Assembly: GCA_036377075.1 (NCBI GenBank)
Contig: DASUZB010000104.1
Location: 1-17,353, forward strand
DNA length: 17,353 nt
Reading direction: 5' to 3'
From: DASUZB01 sp036377075
Lineage (GTDB): Bacteria > Actinomycetota > CALGFH01
Shown: positions 7,823-15,165 of the stretch, one piece after another
Layout: each line of letters starts with the position of its first letter
How positions within the stretch are numbered: the first letter of the stretch is position 1
Notes under the pieces: model-generated
The model's database searches: none
Told to the model about the DNA's origin: nothing
The model's input: only the letters and a program-made list of their open reading frames with translations
Program-made: the position numbers and the translations under genes

Positions 7823-8824
7823 CTACGCGGCGGCCACCGAGGCGTACAGCTCGCCGACCTTGCCGTCGAAGTAGGGGCCGTAGTAGGCGTTGCCGGTGTA
7901 GGTCGAGTTGACCGTGTACACGAAGCCGAGGCCGCGCCGGTCGGGCAGGACCACCCAGGGCCCGCCGCTGGCGCCCGGCCCCATGTCGCAGGCGATGCGG
8001 TGGCGGCCCCAGTCGCCCCGCTGGGTGCCGCCCTGGCAGTAGGCCAGCCAGTTGCCGACGTACTTGGGCGCGGGCCCGCGCGGGTAGCCCAGGACGGTCG
8101 CCGGCAGGCCGCGCTGCTCGTTCCAGGCGAGGCCCTGCCCGCCGGTCACCTCGGCGATGCGGCGCCCGTTCCTCGGCTGCATGACCAGGATGCCGACGTC
8201 GTAGCGCACGTCGCTGGCCTGCGCCCAGTTGCTCAGCACGGTCCAGGCGCGGGCGGTCCACTCGCCGAACGGCCGGGCGTTGCCGTGCTGGCCGGGCACG
8301 AACACGAAGTTGCGGAAGAAGCCGCGGCCCTGGCCGCCGTGGATGCAGTGCGCGGCGGTGAGGACCAGGTCCTTGCCGGGGCTGTTGAGCACCGTGCCCG
8401 AGCACTCGCCGGGCCCGTCGGGGGTCTCGACGAACAGCTTGCCGGTGGTGGCGGCCGGCGCCTGCGCGTACCCCTCGGGCCAGTCACCGCCGGTGGAGTC
8501 CGCCGGCGGGCGGAACGCCGCCGCGCTGGGCCGGGCCGGCGGCACGCGGCCGGCGGGGGCGCCGGCGGGCCCGGGGTGGTGCGCCGCGGTGGCCGGCGTC
8601 GGCAGCGAACTGGCGGTCGCGGTGCGCCGTGGCGACCAGTAGTCGAGCGCCGCCTTGGCCGCGTCCGGGCCGGCCGCGGCCAGCAGCGGCCGGTTGGGGC
8701 CGGGTTCGTGCGCCCAGCCGGCCCAGCCGACCGGCGCCGGCACCGCCAAGGCCGACACCCAGGTGGCCGCGACCACGCCGAGGAGGGCGGCGACCACCGG
8801 GCCCAGGCGCCAGGCGCGGTTCAC
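7823..8824 (-). CDS. Secreted trypsin-like serine endopeptidase (S1, V8/glutamyl-endopeptidase-like)
   Basis: The 333-residue protein has a signal peptide or membrane anchor (basic start MNRAWRLG, hydrophobic core to about residue 30) and then a Pro/Ala/Gly-rich pro-region or linker to about 120. A chymotrypsin-fold domain follows. The triad is His159 (LTAAHC), Asp209 (RYDVGILVM) and Ser286 (GPGASGGPW). Cys141/Cys160 and Cys263/Cys279 are placed for two disulfides. It should act outside the cell. The GTG start is fixed by AGGAGG four bases upstream. A strong hairpin lies 42 bases upstream (8866-8906). Cleavage specificity cannot be assigned with certainty, and V8-like enzymes prefer Glu. Confidence 0.88.
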   Translation of the reverse strand: MNRAWRLGPVVAALLGVVAATWVSALAVPAPVGWAGWAHEPGPNRPLLAAAGPDAAKAALDYWSPRRTATASSLPTPATAAHHPGPAGAPAGRVPPARPSAAAFRPPADSTGGDWPEGYAQAPAATTGKLFVETPDGPGECSGTVLNSPGKDLVLTAAHCIHGGQGRGFFRNFVFVPGQHGNARPFGEWTARAWTVLSNWAQASDVRYDVGILVMQPRNGRRIAEVTGGQGLAWNEQRGLPATVLGYPRGPAPKYVGNWLAYCQGGTQRGDWGRHRIACDMGPGASGGPWVVLPDRRGLGFVYTVNSTYTGNAYYGPYFDGKVGELYASVAAA

Positions 8825-8865
8825 CGGGCCTCCTGTCGTCGTCGTCGGCGTCGGAAACGAGAGCG

Positions 8866-8906
8866 TGCCTACCCTCCCGAGGGGGGGCGGACCGGGAGGG
8901 CAGGCA
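8866..8906 (-). promoter_or_regulatory. Hairpin in the protease 5' leader
   Basis: TGCCTACCCTCCCG (8866-8879) and CGGGAGGGCAGGCA (8893-8906) form a 14-bp stem with a 13-base loop. The single non-complementary position (8871/8901) is a G-U wobble if the minus strand is transcribed but an A-C mismatch on the plus strand. This suggests an RNA structure in the leader of the protease. No T-run follows, and the flanking genes are divergent, so a simple terminator is unlikely. Confidence 0.5.
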
Positions 8907-9157
8907 CGAACGGGGCTATCCTCGCCGGCCTCCCCGCACCGGGCAACCTCGCCCCCGGGCCCGGTTCAGAGAGGTATCGCTCCTGCTCAGCGGCCAGGTC
9001 CCGGCCCAGCGGGCGGCACGTTCCGTCCCCTTCGTGCCCGAACCGGCATCAAGCGGTTACCAACCGGTAACCGTCCTGGCCGGCGCGCTGGACCGGGAAT
9101 CAGCCCCTGAGCTGCCGAGTTCCTCCACCGGAGACCGCGAGCCACAGGAGGTCCTCG
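8907..9157. promoter_or_regulatory. Divergent intergenic region with an operator-like dyad at 9054-9073
   Basis: No gene is seen here. The notable site is CGGTTACC (9054-9061), AACC, GGTAACCG (9066-9073), a perfect 8-bp dyad with a 4-base spacer, 84 bases before the lipoprotein ATG. It looks like a dimeric-regulator site, although it could also form an RNA stem. A second inverted repeat pairs ACCGGGC (8938-8944) with GCCCGGT (8959-8965). No textbook -35/-10 pair is clear on either strand. Confidence 0.45.
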
Positions 9158-9319
9158 ATGCGCTCCAGAATCGCGGCTGCCGCCGCCATCGCCGTGCTGC
9201 TGCTCGGCAGCCTGCTCGCCGGCGGCTGCAAGAAGAGCAGCGGTGGTGGCGGTGGCGGAGGCGGAGGCGGCTACCTGCGCCCGCCCGGCGCGAGCGCCCC
9301 TGCCGGGACGAGGTCCTAG
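9158..9319 (+). CDS. 53-residue lipoprotein with a deca-glycine tract
   Basis: The start is well supported: AGGAGGT (9146-9152) lies 5 bases before the ATG. The protein has Arg2 and Arg4, a hydrophobic segment (5-20) and a lipobox LAGGC with Cys24. The predicted mature peptide is only 30 residues: KKSS, ten glycines (29-38), then YLRPPGASAPAGTRS. It should be diacylated at Cys24 and, if Lnt acts on it, N-acylated. I do not recognise a family. The Gly run may be a flexible tether, or it may simply be repeat expansion of GGN codons (9242-9271). The gene ends 9 bases before the stop of the convergent regulator gene. The mature part is too short for an enzyme. Confidence 0.75.
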   Translation: MRSRIAAAAAIAVLLLGSLLAGGCKKSSGGGGGGGGGGYLRPPGASAPAGTRS

Positions 9320-9328
9320 CGCCGCGCC

Positions 9329-12300
9329 CTACGGCTCCGGCGCGACCGCCGGCGGGCCGAACAGGGCCAGGCGGTGGGCCACCGCCGCGGCCTCGATCCG
9401 GCTGCCGACCTCCAGCTTGGCGAGGATGTTGGAGACGTGCACGCTGGCGGTCTTGACGCTGATGAACAGCGCCTCGGCGATCTGCCGGTTGCTGCGGCCC
9501 TCGGCCACCAGCCGCAGCACCTCCAGCTCGCGCGGGGTGAGCCCGAGCCCGGCGTCCGCGGGGGCGCCCGTGGCCGCGGGGGTGGCGGCACCGCCGAGCG
9601 GCACGCGGCTGCGCCGGCCGAGCTGCTCCAGCTCGAAGCGGAGCGGCTGGGCACCGAGCCGGGCGGCGGTCGCGTAGGCGTCGCGCAGGACCCGCTCGGC
9701 AAGCTCCCGGTCCCTGGTGGCGAGCAGCGCCTCCGCCAGCCGCCAGCGCGCGTACGCCGCCTGGTACGGCTGCCCGGCCTTGTCCCAGGCGTCGACCGCC
9801 GCCTGCCAGCGCTCCGCGCTGGACTCGCCCAGCACCCTGGTCCACTCCGCCTCGCAGGCGGCCAGGTGCGCCTCGAACTCCGGCCCCCACGGCGTGCGCA
9901 GCCCGCGCGCCCCGTCGAGCAGCTCGGCGGCGGCCCGGCGGATGTCCACGCCCTCGTCGTCGGCGTGCCTGGCGCGGGCACGCTCGGCCTCGTCGGCCTC
10001 GGCCCGCAGGCCGACCGGGTAGAGCGCCGCGGCGTAGCGGGCCCCGTCCACCCCGAGGCAGGCCGACAGGCCGCTGGCGATCGCCGCGCGCGCGTCGGCG
10101 TGGCTTCCCTGCCAGATTGCCGCGAGGGCCAGCTCGCGGTAGAGCGGGCCGATGTGCTGGGCGCCGACGAACACCTTCCCGAAGATGCGCCGCGCGCCGC
10201 TGAGGTGCTCGGCCGCCAGGTCCAGCTCGCCGCGCCCGACCTCGAGGGTGGCAACGGTCTGGTTGAGGTTGAGGGACGCCAGCCCGCCAGGGTTGGCCGT
10301 GACCATGGCCTCGTGGAGGCGCGCGGCGGCCTCGTCCCAGCGCCCCAGCTTGATCAGGGCCATCGAGGCGTCGGCGGCCAGCCACGCGCCGAAGGTCCGC
10401 TCCAGGCCGTGCCCCCTGGCCTCCTCGGCGCCGCGCAAGGCCATGGTCGCCGCCCGCTCCAGCTCGCCGACCAGGTCGTACAGGTCGCACAGGTTGGAGT
10501 GGCCGCGGAGCACGTCGTCGACCTCGAAGCCGTGGTTCTCGTGGAGGTCCTCGGCGATGCGCAGCGCCTCCTCGAGCTGGGCGAGGCCCGCCTCGGTGTC
10601 GCCGAGGTGGGCGAGGACCACCCCGAGCGTGTTGCGCGCGTGGCCCTCCGACGCCCGCGCCCCCGCGGCCCGCGCCACCGCGATCGCCTCCTCGCAAACG
10701 CTGCGGGCCTCCTCGAACATCGGCTTGAGCATCAGCGCCTGGCCGAGGGCGGACAGCACCCGCGCCCGCTCGGGCGTCGGCGGCTCCGGCGGGACCAGCC
10801 GGACCGCCTCGTTGTACAGCGCGAACGCGCCCTGCTTGCCGGAGGAGCGCAGGCAGCCGGCGAGCTTGGCGGTGAGCACGCCGGCGCGCAGCGGCTCGGC
10901 GTCGGCGTCGAGCTCCTTGAGGGCGGTGCGCAGCAACGCGATCGCCCGGTCGGAGTTGCCCACCCGGTAGGCCGCGTCGGCGGCGTGCGCGATCAGGTCG
11001 ATCCGGTCGAGGGCCAGGTCGGCGTGGGCGGCGGGGACCTGGTCCCACAGCTCGATGGCGCGCTCGAACTGGCGCCGCGCCTCGGCGTGGGCGTAGACCT
11101 TCTCGGCCGCGAGCCCGGCGGTGACCGCGGCGGGCAGGGCGCGATCCAGGTTGTGGGCGGCGTACCAGTGGTGGGCCAGCTCGGCGGCGGCGCTGGCCTG
11201 CTCGCAGCGCCCCGGCTTGGGCCGCGCCTCCAGGCTGGCGGCGTAGGCGGCGTGCAGCCGGCCGCGCTCCCCGGGCAGCAGGTCGCCGTAGACCGCCTCC
11301 TGCACCAGGGCGTGCCGGAACCCGTACGCCTCGCGCTCGTTGTCGACCACCAGCACGTAGGCGGAGATCGCCTGGCGCAGCGCGTCGAACAGGTCGGCCT
11401 CGGGCAGCCCGGCGACCGCGGCGAGCAGGTCGTGCTCCACCCACCGCCCGGCGGCCGCCGCCACCCGCAGGACGTGCTGGGTGGGGTCGGGCAGGGTCTC
11501 GATCCGCGCCATCAGCGTGTCGCGCAGGGTCGGCGGGAGCTGCCCGCCGAGCCCGGAGGCCGACGCCGCCAGCAGCTCCTCGGTGTAGAAGGGGTTGCCC
11601 TGGGCGCGCTCGAACACGTCGTCGACCAGCTCGGCGTCCGGGGTCTCGCCGAGGATGCCGGTGAGCTGGTCGACCAGCTCCAACCGGTCGAAGCGCTCCA
11701 GGTCCAGCCGCTCGACCCAGCGGATGCGCTCGAGCTCGGCCAGGAACGGCCGCAGCGGGTGGCGCCGGTGCAGCTCGTCGGTGCGGAAGGTGAGCAGCAG
11801 CAGCAGCCCGGGGCGCCGCAGGCCGCGCACCAGGAACCCGATCAGGTCGCGGGTGGACTGGTCGGCCCAGTGCAGGTCCTCGACCACCAGCACCGTCGGC
11901 CGCTCGCCGGCGGCCTTCTCCACCAGGTCGAGCAGGAGCTCGAAGAGGCGGCCCTGGGCCGAGGCCAGCTCCGGCCCGACCGCCTGGCCCTCGTCCTGCG
12001 GCGCCACCCCCAGCTCGGGCAGCAGCCGGGCGAGGTCGCTGCGGCCGTGGCCGAGCCAGCGCCTGGCCGTCTCCGGGTCCTGGGCGCGCAGCATGGTCCG
12101 CAGGGCCTCGATCACCGGCGCGAACGGCACGCCCTCCTCGCCCAGCTCGATGCAGCGGCCTACCAGGACCTGGATGCCGTCGGCGTGGCTGCGGCGGGCG
12201 AACTCGTCGACCAGGCGGGTCTTGCCGACGCCGGCCTCGCCGCCGACCACCACCGCCGCCGGGGGTCCGGCGGCGGTCTGGCGCCTGGCCCCGTCGAGCT

Positions 12301-12355
12301 GGGCGAGCGCGGCGCCACGACCGACGAAGACGGGGGAGGAGAAACGGGTCGCCAT
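9329..12355 (-). CDS. Large ATP-binding LuxR-family (LAL) transcriptional regulator
   Basis: The protein is 1008 residues if it starts at ATG 12355. It has the LAL layout: an N-terminal AAA/STAND ATPase with Walker A GGEAGVGKT (38-46) and Walker B TVLVVEDLHWAD (154-165), a long helical region with TPR-like repeats, and a C-terminal LuxR HTH (about 939-1000, LTPRELEVLRLVAEGRSNRQIAEALFIS). Such proteins bind DNA through the HTH and use the ATPase and helical parts to sense a ligand or partner. The open frame continues upstream to 12673, but that part overlaps the well-supported 59-residue gene in another frame, and the homologous sequence begins at MATRFSSPVFVGR, so I chose 12355. No target can be named from context. 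Confidence 0.9.
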   Translation of the reverse strand: MATRFSSPVFVGRGAALAQLDGARRQTAAGPPAAVVVGGEAGVGKTRLVDEFARRSHADGIQVLVGRCIELGEEGVPFAPVIEALRTMLRAQDPETARRWLGHGRSDLARLLPELGVAPQDEGQAVGPELASAQGRLFELLLDLVEKAAGERPTVLVVEDLHWADQSTRDLIGFLVRGLRRPGLLLLLTFRTDELHRRHPLRPFLAELERIRWVERLDLERFDRLELVDQLTGILGETPDAELVDDVFERAQGNPFYTEELLAASASGLGGQLPPTLRDTLMARIETLPDPTQHVLRVAAAAGRWVEHDLLAAVAGLPEADLFDALRQAISAYVLVVDNEREAYGFRHALVQEAVYGDLLPGERGRLHAAYAASLEARPKPGRCEQASAAAELAHHWYAAHNLDRALPAAVTAGLAAEKVYAHAEARRQFERAIELWDQVPAAHADLALDRIDLIAHAADAAYRVGNSDRAIALLRTALKELDADAEPLRAGVLTAKLAGCLRSSGKQGAFALYNEAVRLVPPEPPTPERARVLSALGQALMLKPMFEEARSVCEEAIAVARAAGARASEGHARNTLGVVLAHLGDTEAGLAQLEEALRIAEDLHENHGFEVDDVLRGHSNLCDLYDLVGELERAATMALRGAEEARGHGLERTFGAWLAADASMALIKLGRWDEAAARLHEAMVTANPGGLASLNLNQTVATLEVGRGELDLAAEHLSGARRIFGKVFVGAQHIGPLYRELALAAIWQGSHADARAAIASGLSACLGVDGARYAAALYPVGLRAEADEAERARARHADDEGVDIRRAAAELLDGARGLRTPWGPEFEAHLAACEAEWTRVLGESSAERWQAAVDAWDKAGQPYQAAYARWRLAEALLATRDRELAERVLRDAYATAARLGAQPLRFELEQLGRRSRVPLGGAATPAATGAPADAGLGLTPRELEVLRLVAEGRSNRQIAEALFISVKTASVHVSNILAKLEVGSRIEAAAVAHRLALFGPPAVAPEP

Positions 12356-12382
12356 GTACGCCAGTATGGCGTCACCCGTGAC
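12356..12382 (-). promoter_or_regulatory. Leaderless-type promoter and two overlapping dyads before the LuxR regulator
   Basis: On the minus strand CATACT (4 of 6 match to a -10 box) is followed by 7 bases and then the ATG at 12355, the spacing of a leaderless transcript. Two inverted repeats overlap it: ACGCCA-GTA-TGGCGT (12358-12372) and GTCAC-CC-GTGAC (12371-12382). They could be operator sites, for example for autoregulation. No good -35 box is seen. Confidence 0.35.
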
Positions 12383-12449
12383 AGACGCGCACGAGCCGGC
12401 GGGGGTGGGCTCCGCCGGCTCGTGCTGGTCGATGCTCTGGGTCACGTCC

Positions 12450-12629
12450 TCAAGCTGCGGCCCGTCCTGGCCGGTGCTCGACGAGCACCTGGGTCCGCGG
12501 GGTGGCGCCGCGGTGGCGGCGCGCCCGGCGCGAAGCCCGCGCCGTGGCGGCCAGCCGGTCCCGGTCGGCGTCACGGTGGAACTCGGCGATCCGCTCGCGG
12601 GCCAGCAGGTCACTGAAGTAGGTCTGCAT
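12450..12629 (-). CDS. 59-residue basic helical protein of unknown function
   Basis: The ATG at 12629 follows GAGGAG at 7 bases, a strong ribosome site. The sequence starts MQTYFSDLLARERIAEFHRD, continues with alternating acidic and basic residues (ADRDRLAATARASRRARRHRG) and ends in a basic tail. This amphipathic helix plus an Arg-rich patch resembles short proteins often seen in actinobacterial genomes. I know of no assigned function. No membrane segment is seen. It is 94 bases upstream of the LuxR regulator on the same strand and may be linked to it, although the regulator seems to have its own promoter. A -10-like TACGCT lies upstream, just before the palindrome at 12665. Confidence 0.65.
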   Translation of the reverse strand: MQTYFSDLLARERIAEFHRDADRDRLAATARASRRARRHRGATPRTQVLVEHRPGRAAA

Positions 12630-12664
12630 CCCCGGTCTCCTCGTTCCTCGATGTCTCGATCTTT

Positions 12665-12676
12665 GCTGTACACAGC
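12665..12676. promoter_or_regulatory. Palindrome upstream of the 59-residue gene
   Basis: GCTGT (12665-12669), AC, ACAGC (12672-12676) is a perfect 5-bp dyad. It overlaps the minus-strand -10-like box TACGCT, so a protein bound here could control the small gene. It is short and could be chance. Confidence 0.3.
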
Positions 12677-12681
12677 GTAGT

Positions 12682-12859
12682 TCTGAGGTGGCCGACCCCG
12701 GATCGGACGGCAGCCTTAGGTCTGGGGTGGCCCCTACCTCATACTTCGCCCTACCGGGGCCGGGGCCACCTCAGACGCCCCCCACCGGGCGCTGTCGCCT
12801 AAGGTGCCCGCTGACCAGCGCAGATTTGCGCTGGCAGGCGGGTGGCGGGGAGAATCCCC
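12682..12859 (+). ncRNA. Putative structured leader RNA with a three-way junction and an alternative pairing
   Basis: Read as plus-strand RNA, P1 pairs 12713-12720 with 12798-12805 (8 bp, one G-U), P2 pairs 12721-12734 with 12762-12775 (14 bp, one G-U), and P3 pairs 12776-12780 with 12787-12791. P1/P2 and P2/P3 abut with no unpaired base. An upstream segment, TCTGAGGTGGCC (12682-12693), is perfectly complementary to 12764-12775 and would compete with P2. Further on there is a perfect 8-bp stem with loop GATT (12815-12834), extended by CCCGC/GCGGG (12807-12811/12838-12842), and GGGGA-GAA-TCCCC (12847-12859). Both wobbles are only pairs on the plus strand, so the RNA would be the leader of the gene at 12964. 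I do not recognise a known riboswitch class. The rest, to 12963, is GC-rich with small possible stems. Confidence 0.5.
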
Positions 12860-12963
12860 TCTGGTGCGGCGAGCCGCGGCCAACGGCGGTCCGTCGCGCT
12901 CCCCGAACGGCCCATGGCCGCGCCGGCTCCCCACCGGCAGGCCGAGGAAAGGATCACCCGCGC

Positions 12964-13140
12964 ATGTCGTTCGTCGACACCGAGCTGGCCGCCGTGTGGC
13001 GCGGCTATGACCTCGGCGTAGTCACCCGCGACGAGGTCTACCAGCGCCTCGCCGAACTGGAACGCCTCCTCTGGCGGCAGGTCCTCAGCCGCCTCGACGA
13101 CCTCGCCCCCGCTCCCCTGGAGGGCGCCAGCGGCGCCTGA
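12964..13140 (+). CDS. 58-residue protein of unknown function
   Basis: The sequence is MSFVDTELAAVWRGYDLGVV followed by TRDEVYQRLAELERLLWRQVLSRLDDLAP and a short Gly/Ala tail. It reads as two amphipathic helices with Leu/Trp faces. It has no membrane segment, signal peptide or metal site. The ATG follows AAAGGA (12948-12953) by 10 bases. The frame is open further upstream, but that stretch is the structured leader and has no good start, so I chose 12964. The stop is 7 bases from the stop of the convergent chemotaxis receptor. The long structured leader suggests regulated expression, and nothing shows what it does. Confidence 0.6.
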   Translation: MSFVDTELAAVWRGYDLGVVTRDEVYQRLAELERLLWRQVLSRLDDLAPAPLEGASGA

Positions 13141-13147
13141 CCCAGCA

Positions 13148-15100
13148 TCAGGCACGGAAGCGCGCGACCACCGCGCGCAGCTCCGCGGTGGTGCGCTCGA
13201 GCCGCTCGGCCGCCTGCTGGCTGGTCGCGGCGGCGCTGGTAGTCTGCTCGGCGCCGCCGGCGACCGCGGTGATGTTCGCCGCGATCTCCTTCGCGCCGCC
13301 GGCGACCTCGGCGATACTCTGACTGATCCCGCTGGTGGTCGAGGTCTGCTCCTCGACCGCCGAGGCGATCGTCGCCTGGATGTCGTTGACGCGGGCGATC
13401 ACCTTCCCGATGCCGTCGATCGCCTCGACCGCGGCCGCGGTGTCGCGCTGGATCGCCTCGATGCGGCTTGCGATCTCCTCGGTCGCGCCGGCAGTCTGCC
13501 GCGCCAGCTCCTTGACCTCCCCGGCGACCACCGCGAAGCCCTTGCCGGCATCGCCGGCGCGGGCGGCCTCGATGGTGGCATTGAGTGCCAGCAGGTTGGT
13601 CTGCTCGGCAATCACGGTGATCGTCCTGACCACGCTGCCCACCTCCGCGGAGCTCTGACCGAGCGTGGTGACACTGCGGTTGCTCTGCTCAACCGCCCGC
13701 ACCGCCTCGGCGGCCACCGCGACGGCCTCGCTGGCGCTCTGCGCGATCTCCCGGATCGAGGCGCTCATCTCTTCGGTCCCGGCCGCAACGGTGCCGGCGC
13801 TTGCCGACACGTGCCCGGCGACGCCGGCGGCGACCCCGGCCTGACCGACCGTCTCCTCCGCGTTGGCGTGCAGGCGCTTGGCGACCGCCGACAGCTCCTC
13901 CGAGGAGCCGGCCAGGCTGCCGGCGCTGCCGCCGATCGCCGCGACTGCCTCGCGCATGCGGCGGACCGCGTGGTTGAGCGCGATGGCGATCTGCCCCACC
14001 TCGTCGCGCGTGGCGACCGGGACCGTGACGGTTAGGTCCCCCTCGGCGAGCGCGCCGAGGGCGGCGACGGTGCGCCGCAGCGGCAGCGTGGCCGAGCGGT
14101 AGAAGCCGACCAGCAGCCACACCACCAGGAGCACCGCGACCATCGTGGTGGCCTCCACCCGCAGCGCCTTGGCCTGGAAGCCGCCGATGCGGACCTGCAG
14201 CAGCCGGTCCAGCTCGGCGGAGAGGACCGGTGCAAGGGTGACCGCCGCCCGCCGGGACGGCTCGGCCTGGCCGCGGTCCAGCCCGCCGAGGTCGCCGCTG
14301 CGGGCCGCCTCGGTGGCCTGGTCGATCACCTGGCCGGTCGCGGCGTCGAGCGCCCCGACCGCGGCCGCGGCGCGCGCCCGCAGCGTGGTGCTGCGGGTCT
14401 TGGCGAAGGCGGTCGCCAGCCCGGCGTCCATCGCCTGCCGCGTGGTCGCCAGCGTTCCTGCCGCGATCGCCAGGTCGACCCTGGCCTGGCCGCCGCGCCC
14501 GCGGGAGAGCAGCGCCTTGTCGACCGCGCGGCTCGAGGTGTCCAGCAGGATCGGCAGGCGGAACACCAGCGTGTCCATCAGGTAGTAGGTGTCCAGGTCG
14601 GGGTCGAGGGTGAGGTTGGAGGCGTCGCTGGTCCGCACGACCAGCGCGAGCAGCTTGTCCACGGCCGCGTTGTAGGCCGCGAAGGCGCGCTCGGCCGCCG
14701 CCCTGCCGCCGGAGGTGACCGCCGCGCCGGCCGTGGCCGCCTCGGCAAGGGCGTCCCTCGCCTGCCGCCACAGGTCGGTGACCTCCAGCTCGGCGCCGTG
14801 GCGCGCGGTCGCGCCGTCGACCTGGCCGATCGCGGCCCTCAGGTCCTCACCGCCCGGGTCGGCGCCGGTCGCGGCCAGGTGCCTGGCCGCGACCGCCCCG
14901 GCGATCAGCCGTAGCGCCGGGGCCAGCTCGGCGACGCCGACGCGCTCCTTGGCGCTGAACGCGACCTGGCCCCGCTCCAGCTCGACGTAGCCGTTGGCGA
15001 CGAAGCCGAGCGGCAGCAGCAGCACCACGGTCACCAGCAGGATCTTGTGGGCGTAGCGGAGCCGGCCGAGCAGCCGGCCTGCCGGACCGAAGCACCACAT
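13148..15100 (-). CDS. Methyl-accepting chemotaxis protein
   Basis: This 650-residue receptor senses an external cue and controls the CheA kinase. It has TM1 at about 18-36, an extracellular helical sensor (about 37-315, with SNLTLDPDLDTYYLMDT at 161-177), TM2 at about 319-334 and a HAMP domain (about 335-388, LPLRRTVAALGALAEGDLTV). The long coiled-coil signalling domain has the conserved hairpin tip EQTNLLALNATIEAARAGDA (499-518) and KGFAVVAGEVKELARQT. There is no C-terminal CheR-binding pentapeptide; the end is VVARFRA. ATG 15100 and GTG 15106 are both possible starts, with AAAGGG upstream. The ligand is unknown. No che or fla genes are in the window, but the FliA-like promoter upstream ties it to the motility regulon. 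Confidence 0.93.
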   Translation of the reverse strand: MWCFGPAGRLLGRLRYAHKILLVTVVLLLPLGFVANGYVELERGQVAFSAKERVGVAELAPALRLIAGAVAARHLAATGADPGGEDLRAAIGQVDGATARHGAELEVTDLWRQARDALAEAATAGAAVTSGGRAAAERAFAAYNAAVDKLLALVVRTSDASNLTLDPDLDTYYLMDTLVFRLPILLDTSSRAVDKALLSRGRGGQARVDLAIAAGTLATTRQAMDAGLATAFAKTRSTTLRARAAAAVGALDAATGQVIDQATEAARSGDLGGLDRGQAEPSRRAAVTLAPVLSAELDRLLQVRIGGFQAKALRVEATTMVAVLLVVWLLVGFYRSATLPLRRTVAALGALAEGDLTVTVPVATRDEVGQIAIALNHAVRRMREAVAAIGGSAGSLAGSSEELSAVAKRLHANAEETVGQAGVAAGVAGHVSASAGTVAAGTEEMSASIREIAQSASEAVAVAAEAVRAVEQSNRSVTTLGQSSAEVGSVVRTITVIAEQTNLLALNATIEAARAGDAGKGFAVVAGEVKELARQTAGATEEIASRIEAIQRDTAAAVEAIDGIGKVIARVNDIQATIASAVEEQTSTTSGISQSIAEVAGGAKEIAANITAVAGGAEQTTSAAATSQQAAERLERTTAELRAVVARFRA

Positions 15101-15127
15101 CGCCACGACGCCCTTTCTTTGGCCTGA

Positions 15128-15157
15128 CGGGTCGGCGCGGTCGGCGGCACCGACCCG
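15128..15157 (-). promoter_or_regulatory. Hairpin in the chemotaxis receptor leader
   Basis: CGGGTCGG (15128-15135) and CCGACCCG (15150-15157) form a perfect 8-bp stem with a 14-base loop. It starts at about the predicted transcription start of the promoter upstream. On the minus strand, CACGAC (15165-15160) could also pair with GTCGTG just before the ATG (15109-15104), although the first of these bases may lie upstream of the transcript. Confidence 0.35.
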
Positions 15158-15165
15158 CTGTCGTG

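Noticed and set aside
8835..8850. Short GTC microsatellite
   Set aside because: Only four repeat units, within a GC-rich leader; likely chance.
9374..12616. A 1080-codon open frame on the plus strand, antisense to the regulator
   Set aside because: Low-complexity Gly/Val/Gln/Arg sequence typical of an antisense shadow; the minus-strand frame has clear ATPase and HTH motifs.
12356..12673. N-terminal extension of the LuxR regulator to 12673
   Set aside because: Not homologous to LAL proteins, Ser/Pro/Arg-rich, and overlaps the 59-residue gene that has a better ribosome site.
12688..12963. Upstream extension of the 58-residue gene
   Set aside because: The extension has no family features and lies over the stem-loops; ATG 12964 has its own ribosome site.
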